Below are positions 1-6,605 of a stretch of 12,631 nucleotides of DNA, one piece after another. A model generated the notes under the pieces. That model was not told the DNA's origin, searched no databases, and worked only from the letters and a program-made list of their open reading frames with translations. Made by a program: the position numbers and the translations under genes. The stretch is taken from contig UQRG01000033.1 of NCBI GenBank assembly GCA_900543365.1, forward strand, positions 1 through 12,631, given 5' to 3'. The DNA comes from an uncultured Eubacterium sp. (GTDB taxonomy: Bacteria > Bacillota > Clostridia > Lachnospirales > CAG-274). The first letter of the stretch is position 1. The number at the start of each line of letters is the position of its first letter.

Positions 1-275
1 TTGTAGGCCCAAGACCAGCTCTTTGGAATCAGTTTGACTTAATAGCTGAAAGAGATAAGTATGGTGCTAACAATGTTGTACCAGGACTTACTGGTTGGGC
101 ACAAATTAATGGCAGAGATGAATTGCCTATTGATGTTAAGGCAAAATTTGACGGTGAATATGTAAAAAAAATGAGTCTTTTATTTGATATTTTTATATTA
201 TTTAAGACTGTTGTTTCTGTTTTTAAGGCTGACGGAGTTCAGGAGGGTAAAAATGAAAGTAATCCTAACAGGTAA
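1..275 (+). CDS. Undecaprenyl-phosphate sugar-1-phosphate transferase, C-terminal part (5' end outside window)
   Basis: The reading frame is open from base 3 to a TAA at 273-275 and gives about 90 C-terminal residues. They start at VGPRPALWNQ and include PGLTGWAQING and the later DGEYVKKM, which are hallmarks of the bacterial sugar transferase family (WcaJ/PglC type). Known members are membrane enzymes that move a sugar-1-phosphate from a nucleotide sugar to undecaprenyl phosphate, the first step of capsule, exopolysaccharide or glycan assembly. The N-terminal part and catalytic region lie upstream of the window, so substrate and full topology cannot be judged. The last 23 bases overlap the next gene in another frame, which suggests co-translation with the sugar-nucleotide enzyme that follows. 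The family call is secure; the exact sugar is unknown. Confidence 0.93.
   Translation, partial: VGPRPALWNQFDLIAERDKYGANNVVPGLTGWAQINGRDELPIDVKAKFDGEYVKKMSLLFDIFILFKTVVSVFKADGVQEGKNESNPNR
241..248 (+). promoter_or_regulatory. Shine-Dalgarno site fixing the epimerase start
   Basis: AGGAGGGT lies five bases before the ATG at 253. It decides for that start over the in-frame ATG at 184, which would add a 23-residue hydrophobic stretch translated entirely inside the sugar transferase gene and has no comparable site. Confidence 0.85.
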
Positions 276-1056
276 AAACAGCTACATAAGTAACAATACC
301 TGTACTTATATTAATTCATTAGGCTTTGAGGCAAAGTGTATTTCAATAAGAAATGGTATTGACAGCATTGACTTTAGAGGAGTTGATGCTGTTATTCATT
401 GTGCAGCTATTGTTCACAAAAAAGAGGCTGATTATAAAAATGAATATGATAATATTAATTACAGCTTAACTGTTGACCTAGTCAACAAGGCATTAAAAAG
501 TGGTGTTAAGCATTTTGTTTTTTTATCAACTATGGCTGTATATGGCAAAACTACCGGAGAAATTAATAGTAAAACTCCTTTAGCACCAACTACTCTTTAT
601 GGCAAAAGTAAGCTAAAGGCAGAAGAGTATCTTTTGTCTAATATTAAAGATAAAATGAAAGTATCTATTATAAGACCACCTATGGTTTATGGCAAAAATT
701 GTGTAGGAAATTATAACAAGTTAGCTAAAATTGCTAAGTTAACACCAATTATACCTGATACAAAGAATAAAAAAAGCCTTATTTATATTGAAAATTTGGC
801 TTATTTAATAGGCAATATTATTAAAGAGGGTAAAGAGGGTATATTTATGCCTATGGATAATGAATATGTAACAACAGCTAAAATTATGAAACTTATTTCT
901 AATAAACCCGTGTCAGTTTTGTTAGGTTCAATATTGAAATTAGTGCCTTTTAATATAGTTAAAAAGTCCTTTGGAACTCTTTTTTATAGCGAAGAAATTG
1001 CAACAAAGGTAGATTATGTATCTGTTAATAAGGCTGTGAGGTTAAGTGAAAAATGA
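253..1056 (+). CDS. NAD-dependent epimerase/dehydratase family protein, sugar-nucleotide modifying
   Basis: This 267-residue protein has an extended short-chain dehydrogenase fold. Visible elements are the N-terminal Rossmann strand and loop MKVILTGKNSYIS (1-13), HCAA at about 49-52, the catalytic Ser/Thr region FLST (about 90-93), the YGKSK catalytic Tyr116/Lys120 pair, and RPPMVYG (141-147). Such enzymes epimerise, dehydrate or reduce nucleotide sugars with NAD(P). Placed directly behind an initiating sugar transferase, it probably makes or finishes the first sugar of the polymer; a 4-keto-sugar reductase of the WbpV/WreQ kind is one option but is only inferred. The glycine-rich loop is reduced, with Ser10 and Ser13 where Gly is usual, and the protein is shorter than many epimerases (about 310-340). 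It overlaps the upstream gene by 23 bases and the downstream gene by ATGA. Confidence 0.88.
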   Translation: MKVILTGKNSYISNNTCTYINSLGFEAKCISIRNGIDSIDFRGVDAVIHCAAIVHKKEADYKNEYDNINYSLTVDLVNKALKSGVKHFVFLSTMAVYGKTTGEINSKTPLAPTTLYGKSKLKAEEYLLSNIKDKMKVSIIRPPMVYGKNCVGNYNKLAKIAKLTPIIPDTKNKKSLIYIENLAYLIGNIIKEGKEGIFMPMDNEYVTTAKIMKLISNKPVSVLLGSILKLVPFNIVKKSFGTLFYSEEIATKVDYVSVNKAVRLSEK

Positions 1057-1505
1057 AAATATATGTAGATGCTGATGCTTGTCCTGTAGTTAAACAAACT
1101 GAAAAAGTTGCTAAAAAATACAACATATCAGTTATTCTTATTTGTGATACTAACCATATAATTAATTCTGATTATAGTGAAGTGTTAATAGCTGATACAG
1201 GTTCAGATTCTGTGGATATAGTCCTTGTTAATAAGTGTAACAAAGGTGATATTGTTGTTAGTCAAGACTATGGTGTAGCTGCTATGGCTTTGGGTAAGGG
1301 GGCGTATCCAATTCATCAAAGTGGTAAATGGTATACTAATGAAAACATAGATTCTATGCTTATGCAAAGGCATATGTCTAAAGTTGCTAGACGAAGTAAA
1401 AGTAAGGTACATATTAAAGGACCTAAGAAAAGAACTGAAGAAGATAATATAAGATATGAACAATCGTTGGAAAAACTTGTGGATAAGTTGTTAAGTGAGG
1501 TGTAA
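1053..1505 (+). CDS. yqxD: YaiI/YqxD family protein (DUF188, UPF0178)
   Basis: This 150-residue protein has the family signature VDADACPV at residues 5-12 and a second conserved block with GDIVVSQDYGVAAMALGKGA at about 65-84. The fold is related to PIN/NYN nuclease-like domains, with acidic residues Asp6, Asp8 and Asp72 in positions that could bind metal, but no activity is established for the family as far as I know. Length matches the usual 145-160 residues. The ATG overlaps the stop of the epimerase gene as ATGA, with a GAGGTT site about ten bases upstream inside that gene, so the two are probably translationally coupled. The next gene starts three bases after its stop. The role in a polysaccharide operon is unclear; it is likely a housekeeping gene that rides on the same transcript. 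Confidence 0.93.
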   Translation: MKIYVDADACPVVKQTEKVAKKYNISVILICDTNHIINSDYSEVLIADTGSDSVDIVLVNKCNKGDIVVSQDYGVAAMALGKGAYPIHQSGKWYTNENIDSMLMQRHMSKVARRSKSKVHIKGPKKRTEEDNIRYEQSLEKLVDKLLSEV

Positions 1506-1508
1506 AAT

Positions 1509-3392
1509 ATGGATTTTTTACCAGTAACTGTTGAGGATATGAAAAAAAGAGGTTGGGAACAGCCGGATTTCATATATGTAAGTGGTGATGCTTATGTTGA
1601 CCACCCATCATTTGGTGCAGCTATTATTACTCGTATGCTTGAAAGTAAGGGCTATAAGGTATGTATTATACCACAGCCTAATTGGAAAACTACAGATGAT
1701 TTTACTAAATTTGGCAAGCCTAAAATAGCCTTTTTAGTAAGTGGTGGAAACATTGATTCTATGGTTAATCATTACTCAGTAGCCAAGAAAAAAAGAGATA
1801 AAGATTTGTATTCTCCAGGTGGAGAAGGTGGACATAGACCAGACAGAGCAACTATTGTGTATTGTCAAAAAATAAGAGAGGCTTACGGTAACTCTGTTAC
1901 TATTATGATTGGTGGTATTGAGGCTAGTTTAAGACGATTATCTCACTATGATTATTGGGATAATAAAGTTAGAAGGTCAATTCTTTTGGATTCGCAAGCT
2001 GACATACTTATGTATGGTATGGGAGAACATCAAATAGTTGAACTGGCAGAGGCTCTTGAAAGTGGTATTGAGGCAAAGGATATTACATTTGTTAGGGGTA
2101 CTGTTTATAAGACCAAAACTCTTGAAAATATTTACGATGATTATATTGAGTTACCTCATTTTAAAGAAAGCTCTAAGGATAAAAAGGTATATGCAGAAGG
2201 TTTTTTAAAGCAGTATGAAAATACTGATGCAATTACAGCCAAAATACTTGTTGAACCATATAATGACTGTTATGTTGTTCAGAATAAGCCTGCACTACCT
2301 CTTACTCAATCAGAGTTTGACTATAGCTATGGTTTACCTTATATGCGTAATTATCATCCAATGTACGAGGAAAAAGGTGGTATACCTGCTATTGAGGAAG
2401 TTAAGTTTAGTATTATAAGTAATAGAGGTTGTTTTGGCAGCTGTAATTTTTGTGCTTTAGCTTTTCATCAGGGTAGAGTAATACAAGCCAGAAGTCATCA
2501 GTCAATACTTAGAGAAGCTGAAAAAATAACTTGGGAACCAGATTTTAAGGGATATATTCACGATGTAGGCGGTCCTACTGCTAATTTTAGACAGCCAGCT
2601 TGTGACAAACAGCTTACAAAGGGTGCTTGTAAAAATAGACAATGCCTTTTTCCAGATGCTTGTAAAAATTTAAAGGTTGACCATAGAGATTATGTTAAAC
2701 TTTTGAGAAAATTAAGAGAAGTACCTAGAGTAAAAAAGGTATTTGTTCGTTCTGGTATAAGATATGATTACTTAATTTATGATAAAGACGAAACATTTTT
2801 TAATGAATTATGTAAGTATCATATAAGTGGTCAGCTTAAGGTTGCACCGGAACATATTGTTCCTAAAGTTTTAGGTAAAATGGGCAAGCCATCAAGAGAA
2901 GTTTATGACAGATTTACAAAAAAGTTTTATGAAATAAACAAGAAAATAGTGCCTTATTTAATGAGTTCTCATCCAGGCAGTGACTTAAAGGCTGCAGTTG
3001 AACTTGCTGAATATTTAAGAGATTTAGGTTATATGCCAGAGCAAGTACAGGACTTTTATCCAACTCCAGGCACTCTTTCAACTTGTATGTTCTATACAGG
3101 TATTGACCCAAGAACTAATGAGGAAGTTTATGTGCCTAAAACTCCCCACGAAAAAGCTATGCAGAGGGCTTTAATACAGTATAGACTGCCTAGGAATTAT
3201 GACCTTGTAAATGAGGCACTTCATAAGGCAGGCAGAAGGGATTTAATTGGTTTTGATAAACATTGTTTAATCAGACCAAGACGAGATAACAAGTCATTTG
3301 ACCATAAGCCAAAGAAAAAGAATGTTGAAGTAAGTAAAAAGAGAAAGCCTATTAGAAATATACACAAGAAAAAAGGTAATAAATTGAGATAA
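1509..3392 (+). CDS. ygiQ: YgiQ family radical SAM protein (UPF0313)
   Basis: This 627-residue radical SAM enzyme has the CxxxCxxC iron-sulfur motif at Cys308, Cys312 and Cys315 (RGCFGSCNFC). It carries the long N-terminal domain typical of YgiQ, starting FLPVTVEDMKKRGW, with GGEGGHRPDRATIVY (about 104-118) and GGIEASLRRLSHYDYWD (about 135-151). A second cysteine group at 365, 374, 379 and 385 (PACDKQ, GACKNRQCL) is also characteristic and could hold a second metal centre. The C-terminus (about 590-627) is very rich in Lys and Arg, which suggests nucleic-acid or ribosome contact, though that is inference. The reaction of this family is not established. Translation probably starts from the GAGGTG at 1496-1501, inside the end of the upstream gene. 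A terminator follows directly. Confidence 0.95.
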   Translation: MDFLPVTVEDMKKRGWEQPDFIYVSGDAYVDHPSFGAAIITRMLESKGYKVCIIPQPNWKTTDDFTKFGKPKIAFLVSGGNIDSMVNHYSVAKKKRDKDLYSPGGEGGHRPDRATIVYCQKIREAYGNSVTIMIGGIEASLRRLSHYDYWDNKVRRSILLDSQADILMYGMGEHQIVELAEALESGIEAKDITFVRGTVYKTKTLENIYDDYIELPHFKESSKDKKVYAEGFLKQYENTDAITAKILVEPYNDCYVVQNKPALPLTQSEFDYSYGLPYMRNYHPMYEEKGGIPAIEEVKFSIISNRGCFGSCNFCALAFHQGRVIQARSHQSILREAEKITWEPDFKGYIHDVGGPTANFRQPACDKQLTKGACKNRQCLFPDACKNLKVDHRDYVKLLRKLREVPRVKKVFVRSGIRYDYLIYDKDETFFNELCKYHISGQLKVAPEHIVPKVLGKMGKPSREVYDRFTKKFYEINKKIVPYLMSSHPGSDLKAAVELAEYLRDLGYMPEQVQDFYPTPGTLSTCMFYTGIDPRTNEEVYVPKTPHEKAMQRALIQYRLPRNYDLVNEALHKAGRRDLIGFDKHCLIRPRRDNKSFDHKPKKKNVEVSKKRKPIRNIHKKKGNKLR

Positions 3393-3394
3393 AA

Positions 3395-3436
3395 AATAAT
3401 CCCTAAATAGATTTGTTGTTCTATTTAGGGGTTATT
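3395..3436. terminator. Bidirectional intrinsic terminator between ygiQ and sigH
   Basis: Arms 3395-3410 and 3421-3436 form a 16-bp stem with a single G-U pair and a 10-base loop. On the minus strand the stem runs into six Ts (complement of the A run at 3391-3396), a classical terminator for the rae1-sigH transcript. On the plus strand the tail is weaker (ATTATAAATT), so it ends the ygiQ operon less certainly. Confidence 0.88.
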
Positions 3437-3444
3437 ATTATAAA

Positions 3445-4068
3445 TTATTCTAACACTTTTTTCTGTACTATTCCGGCAACTTTTTTCTTTATTCTTTGTA
3501 GAGCATTATCAATACTTTTTTCTTCTTTATTCATTAATGTAGCAATTTGAGTATATGTTCTGCCTCTTAAATAATAAGCCAAAACTTCTTGTTCCATTTT
3601 ACTTAATGTTTTTAATATTTCTCTTTCAAGTATTTTCAAATTTTCTCTGCCAATTACTTCATCTTCTGGATTGCCACCAGCTTTACTTAAAAAGTCAAGA
3701 TAAGTATAGTCTTCGTCATCATTTGTAATAGGTCTGTCCATAGATATTGATGTATTAAGAGGAATATGTTTTTGTCTGCTGGCTGCCTTAATTGCACTTA
3801 TTATTTGTCGATTTATGCAAAGTTCAGCAAAAGAAATAAAACTTGCCTCTTTTTCTGGGTTATAATCTCTAATTGCCTTATAAAGACCTACCATACCTTC
3901 TTGAATAACATCTTCCTTGTCTGCTCCAAATATAAAGTAACCTCTGGTTTTTTTTCTCAAAAGACTTTTACATTTATACTTAATTAGATAATCAAGAGCC
4001 AAATTATCGTTGCTATGCTGAACCAAATTAACAAGTTCTTCATAGCCCATATTAGCATATTTTTCCAT
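3445..4068 (-). CDS. sigH: RNA polymerase sigma-H factor (Spo0H)
   Basis: This 207-residue sigma-70 family protein shows region 2 with GADKEDVIQEGMVGLYKAIRD (about 48-68) and FAELCINRQIISAIKAASRQK (about 80-100), then HIPLNTSISMDRP, and region 4 at about 150-200 with the KSIDNALQRIKKK recognition helix. These segments match Bacillus SigH closely from memory. SigH directs transition-phase genes, and in spore formers the early sporulation genes, by binding core RNA polymerase. The start follows a GAGGTGA site that spans the stop codon of rae1, with four bases between the genes, so translation is probably coupled to rae1. In Bacillus sigH is followed by rpmG, secE and nusG; here a terminator follows directly, so that block is elsewhere. 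No internal sigH promoter could be recognised with confidence. Confidence 0.97.
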   Translation of the reverse strand: MEKYANMGYEELVNLVQHSNDNLALDYLIKYKCKSLLRKKTRGYFIFGADKEDVIQEGMVGLYKAIRDYNPEKEASFISFAELCINRQIISAIKAASRQKHIPLNTSISMDRPITNDDEDYTYLDFLSKAGGNPEDEVIGRENLKILEREILKTLSKMEQEVLAYYLRGRTYTQIATLMNKEEKSIDNALQRIKKKVAGIVQKKVLE

Positions 4069-4072
4069 TTTA

Positions 4073-4591
4073 TCACCTCTTTAGCCTAAGCTGTTCTAAA
4101 AAGTTAGCAGCTTCACTATCCAGATTATCAATTAGCATATTGTTTTTAACTGGTTTATACTGGTGTATTTTTTCTGAAATAGCCTTGTTGTTGGCATTAA
4201 CTTCAATATACAAATCTTTGGCAGACATTCTAAGAGCACCTTGGCTCATAATAATAACCTGTTCAAGACCATCAGAAGTAGCAACAGTTACATTACAGTT
4301 TCTTATTAAATCGTGAGTAGTTTTTTCAATATATTGGTCAGCAGTTTCAGCCTCTTTAGTATGTACTATGAAGATATTGCCTTCTCTTGTAACAGAGCCT
4401 TTGCCACCTTCAACCTTGTAAGCATCAAATACAAGTATAAGATTCATTTTCTTAGTACCTTGATAGTTACATAGTTGATTAATAAGGTTGCTTTTAGCTG
4501 CCTCAAGATTATCTTCAGCCAGTTTTTTAAGCTCGTCCCAAGCAAATATTATATTGTATCCATCAACTAACAGATAATCCTTGCTTTTCAT
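4073..4591 (-). CDS. rae1: Rae1/YacP ribosome-associated endoribonuclease (NYN domain)
   Basis: This 172-residue NYN (PIN-like) domain protein has LLVDGYNIIFAW at about 7-18 with Asp10, LVFDAY (about 53-58), KEAETADQYIE (about 79-89) with acidic Glu82 and Asp85, and VATSDGLEQ (about 103-111) with Asp107. The SQGALRMSAKDL block (116-127) is also typical of YacP. Bacillus Rae1 binds the ribosome and cuts certain mRNAs in the A site during translation; the same role is inferred here. Its position immediately upstream of sigH is the conserved arrangement in Firmicutes and strengthens both calls. Unlike Bacillus, it is the first gene of its unit, with its own promoter, so rlmB and cysS are not upstream. 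The start has TAAGGA nine bases before the ATG. Confidence 0.93.
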   Translation of the reverse strand: MKSKDYLLVDGYNIIFAWDELKKLAEDNLEAAKSNLINQLCNYQGTKKMNLILVFDAYKVEGGKGSVTREGNIFIVHTKEAETADQYIEKTTHDLIRNCNVTVATSDGLEQVIIMSQGALRMSAKDLYIEVNANNKAISEKIHQYKPVKNNMLIDNLDSEAANFLEQLRLKR

Positions 4592-4638
4592 TTTCGTGTT
4601 TCCTTATTTAATACAATTTTAAAAAATACCTATTATAG

Positions 4639-4667
4639 ATTATAAATGATTTTCGTCATAATAACAA
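4639..4667 (-). promoter_or_regulatory. Promoter for rae1-sigH
   Basis: Reading the minus strand, TTGTTA (complement of 4662-4667) is followed by a 17-base spacer and a perfect TATAAT (complement of 4639-4644). This is a good sigma-A-type promoter, about 48 bases before the rae1 start. Confidence 0.8.
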
Positions 4668-4709
4668 TAGTTTTTTGCTTAAGATATATTGAAGATTTTA
4701 TTTATAGTG

Positions 4710-4738
4710 TTGAAAAATAAAATTATTTATTTTATAAT
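4710..4738 (+). promoter_or_regulatory. Promoter for the MscS-DUF951 unit
   Basis: TTGAAA at 4710-4715, a 17-base spacer and TATAAT at 4733-4738 form a near-consensus sigma-A promoter. The expected transcript start, around 4745, lies only about ten bases before the ATG at 4755, so the leader would be very short. Confidence 0.8.
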
Positions 4739-4754
4739 GAAATAGGGTGATTAT

Positions 4755-5597
4755 ATGAATATATCTCATTGGATAGCAGAAAATTTAAATTTACCGGAAT
4801 TTGAAAATACTATTTATATTCTTATTAAAATATTGATTTCTATATTTAGTATATTTTTAGCAAATTTTTTGGTGAAAATTATAAGAAAGATTATACTAAA
4901 AAGCTTTTCTAAATTTTCTGCTGAAAGACATTCTGATACAGTAGCTTCATTACTTGCAAGTTTAGCAAAATACGCCGTTTATTTTATAATATTTTGTAAT
5001 GTACTTGTTATGTGGGGTGTAAATATTACATCAATATTGGCATTAAGTGGTGCTGTTTCTGTAGCAATTGGTTTAGGTGCTCAAGATATTGTCAAGGATA
5101 TGATGGCAGGACTTTTTATAATAATGGAAAACCAGTTTGGTGTTGGTGACATTGTTGAGTTAAATGGATTTAGTGGTAAAGTTGAATCTATAGGTATACG
5201 GACTACAAGAATAAGAAATGTTGACGGCAATGTGCATATTGTGCCAAATGGGCAGATTTCTATAGTTACTAATATGAGTAAAGGATTTAACAGAGCTGTT
5301 GTTGATGTTTCAGTAGCCTATGGTGAAGATATTGACAGAGTTTTTACTGTTCTAAAAAAAGAGTTTAAAAGAATATTTAATAACAATTTAATTGATGGTA
5401 TCATTGATGAGCCTCAAGTATGGGGAATAAATGAGCTGGGGGACAGTGCTGTTGTTATAAGAATTGCTGCTGATAGCCGAATTGGTGAAAACTGGAGAAT
5501 AGAAAGAGAACTTAGAAAATTTATACTTAAAAAGTTTGAGGAAGAAAATATAGAAATACCGTTTCCTCAAGTTGTAGTTCATAGTAAGGAGGATTGA
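4755..5597 (+). CDS. Small-conductance mechanosensitive channel, MscS family
   Basis: This 280-residue protein has three predicted membrane helices at about 18-47, 66-90 and 94-125, and then the MscS beta domain. The pore helix region reads SGAVSVAIGLGAQDIVKDMMAGLF (98-121), followed by FGVGDIVELNGFSGKVESIG and the conserved VPNG at 163-166. The C-terminal alpha/beta domain (about 180-275) is complete. Members of this size are inner-membrane channels that open under tension and release solutes on hypo-osmotic shock. The start ATG follows an AGGGTGA site about five bases upstream. The downstream DUF951 gene begins two bases after its TGA, and its ribosome-binding site lies in this gene's last codons, so the two are co-translated. 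Adjacency of an MscS gene and a DUF951 gene is, to my recollection, common in Firmicutes. Confidence 0.96.
   Translation: MNISHWIAENLNLPEFENTIYILIKILISIFSIFLANFLVKIIRKIILKSFSKFSAERHSDTVASLLASLAKYAVYFIIFCNVLVMWGVNITSILALSGAVSVAIGLGAQDIVKDMMAGLFIIMENQFGVGDIVELNGFSGKVESIGIRTTRIRNVDGNVHIVPNGQISIVTNMSKGFNRAVVDVSVAYGEDIDRVFTVLKKEFKRIFNNNLIDGIIDEPQVWGINELGDSAVVIRIAADSRIGENWRIERELRKFILKKFEEENIEIPFPQVVVHSKED
5586..5593 (+). promoter_or_regulatory. Shine-Dalgarno site fixing the DUF951 start
   Basis: AAGGAGGA lies six bases before the ATG at 5600. The in-frame TTG at 5594 directly abuts the site and so is too close to serve as a start. Confidence 0.88.
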
Positions 5598-5599
5598 TT

Positions 5600-5785
5600 A
5601 TGGATATTCAAATAGGGGATATTGTTACAATGAAGAAACAGCATCCTTGTGGTTCTAAAGATTGGAAAATATTGAGAATAGGTGCAGATTTTAGAATGGA
5701 ATGTTGTGGTTGTGGTCACATTGTAATGTTACCTAGAGTAAAAGCTGAAAAAAACATAAAAAATGTAGAAAGAACAGAAAAATAG
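5600..5785 (+). CDS. DUF951 family small protein
   Basis: This is a 61-residue protein beginning MDIQIGDIVTMKKQHPCGS. It carries HPCGS (15-19) and CCGCGH (35-40), so Cys17, Cys35, Cys36, Cys38 and His40 could form a small zinc site, although metal binding is inferred. The IGADFRMEC and VMLPR segments are typical of DUF951, which is widespread in Firmicutes and often next to an MscS channel, ychF or serS. No function is known to me. The chosen ATG has a perfect AAGGAGGA site six bases upstream inside the end of the MscS gene. Length agrees with the family's usual 60-70 residues. There is no obvious terminator after it other than the AT-rich inverted repeat in the pyrE promoter. Confidence 0.92.
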   Translation: MDIQIGDIVTMKKQHPCGSKDWKILRIGADFRMECCGCGHIVMLPRVKAEKNIKNVERTEK

Positions 5786-5796
5786 CTAGGTTTTAG

Positions 5797-5825
5797 TTGA
5801 ATATTTTAATGAAGTATGTTAAAAT
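5797..5825 (+). promoter_or_regulatory. Promoter for pyrE
   Basis: TTGAAT (5797-5802), a 17-base spacer and TAAAAT (5820-5825) form a plausible sigma-A promoter. The leader to the pyrE ATG would be only about 24 bases, leaving no room for a PyrR-type or other pyrimidine attenuator. Confidence 0.65.
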
Positions 5826-5827
5826 AT
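5801..5827. repeat. Inverted repeat over the pyrE promoter
   Basis: ATATTTTAA (5801-5809) and TTAAAATAT (5819-5827) are perfect 9-base arms around a 9-base centre. The arms cover most of the -10 box and the edge of the -35 box. It could be an operator, a weak hairpin ending the MscS-DUF951 transcript, or an accident of AT-rich DNA. Confidence 0.6.
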
Positions 5828-5855
5828 AGTAATTACTTAAAGGAGGTTATAGACA

Positions 5856-6509
5856 ATGAGCTATAAGAAGGAATTTATTAAGTTTATGTGTGAAGCAGGT
5901 GTTTTGACATTTGGCGAATTTACACTTAAAAGTGGCAGAAAAGCCCCATATTTTATAAATACTGGCAATTACAAAACAGGTGAACATATTGCTAAGTTAG
6001 GTAAATTTTATGCTGAGTGTATTAAAGAAAATAATGTAGATGCTGATGTATACTTTGGACCGGCTTACAAGGGTATTCCTCTTGCTGTATCAGCAGCCAT
6101 AGCTGTTTACGAAGAAACTGGTAAGTCTGTAAACTATGCTTTCAACAGAAAAGAAGCCAAGGACCACGGTGAGGGTGGTGTTATTGTAGGTCACAAGTTT
6201 AAAGATGGTGATAAGGTTGCTGTTATTGAAGATGTAATTACAGCAGGTACAGCTATTAGAGAAACTTTACCTATTCTTAAAAACACAGCTAATGTTAATG
6301 TAGAGTGTGTTATTATTTCTGTTGACAGAATGGAAAAAGGCAAGGGCGAAAAGTCAGCTGTTCAGGAAGTTTATGATGAATTTGGTATTAAGGTTTATCC
6401 TATAGTTACTGTTTGTGATATTATTGATTGTATTGAAGATGGTACTATTGATGGAAAGGAATACCTTGAGGCTATGAAAGAATATAGAAAGAACTATGGT
6501 ATTCAATAA
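5856..6509 (+). CDS. pyrE: Orotate phosphoribosyltransferase
   Basis: This 217-residue enzyme transfers ribose-5-phosphate from PRPP to orotate to make OMP, the fifth step of UMP synthesis in the cytosol. Visible motifs are FGEFTLKSGRKAPYF (19-33), YFGPAYKGIP (66-75), the catalytic loop FNRKEAKDHGEGG (96-108) and the PRPP-binding block VAVIEDVITAGTA (121-133). ISVDRMEKGKGE (154-165) is also typical. The loop is of the E. coli/yeast type rather than the Bacillus type, which has a shorter SKPKEHG-like form. The full length is present. An AAAGGAGGT site lies eight bases before the ATG, and the gene has its own promoter. No other pyrimidine gene is visible nearby, so this is a stand-alone pyrE, unlike the Bacillus pyr operon. 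Confidence 0.97.
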   Translation: MSYKKEFIKFMCEAGVLTFGEFTLKSGRKAPYFINTGNYKTGEHIAKLGKFYAECIKENNVDADVYFGPAYKGIPLAVSAAIAVYEETGKSVNYAFNRKEAKDHGEGGVIVGHKFKDGDKVAVIEDVITAGTAIRETLPILKNTANVNVECVIISVDRMEKGKGEKSAVQEVYDEFGIKVYPIVTVCDIIDCIEDGTIDGKEYLEAMKEYRKNYGIQ

Positions 6510-6541
6510 TAAATTGTAAGATAATTGTAAACATTTGTTAT

Positions 6542-6570
6542 TTGATTATTTCAATTGTTTCTGTTATAAT
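6542..6570 (+). promoter_or_regulatory. Promoter for the CuAO-N/Ig-repeat surface protein
   Basis: TTGATT (6542-6547), a 17-base spacer and a perfect TATAAT (6565-6570) lie 33 bases after pyrE. A transcript start near 6577 would leave a leader of about 29 bases. Confidence 0.75.
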
Positions 6571-6589
6571 AATAGCGTAAAATTAAATA

Positions 6590-6597
6590 AGAAGGGT
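6590..6597 (+). promoter_or_regulatory. Shine-Dalgarno site fixing the surface-protein start
   Basis: AGAAGGGT lies eight bases before the ATG at 6606. The in-frame GTG at 6600 is only two bases away from the site, and ATG-AAA-AGA gives a proper lysine/arginine-headed signal peptide. Confidence 0.75.
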
Positions 6598-6605
6598 GTG
6601 TGTTT

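Noticed and set aside
184..252. Upstream in-frame ATG that would lengthen the epimerase by 23 residues
   Set aside because: The added stretch lies inside the sugar transferase gene, has no ribosome-binding site, and displaces the Rossmann strand from the N-terminus; the ATG at 253 has AGGAGGGT at proper spacing.
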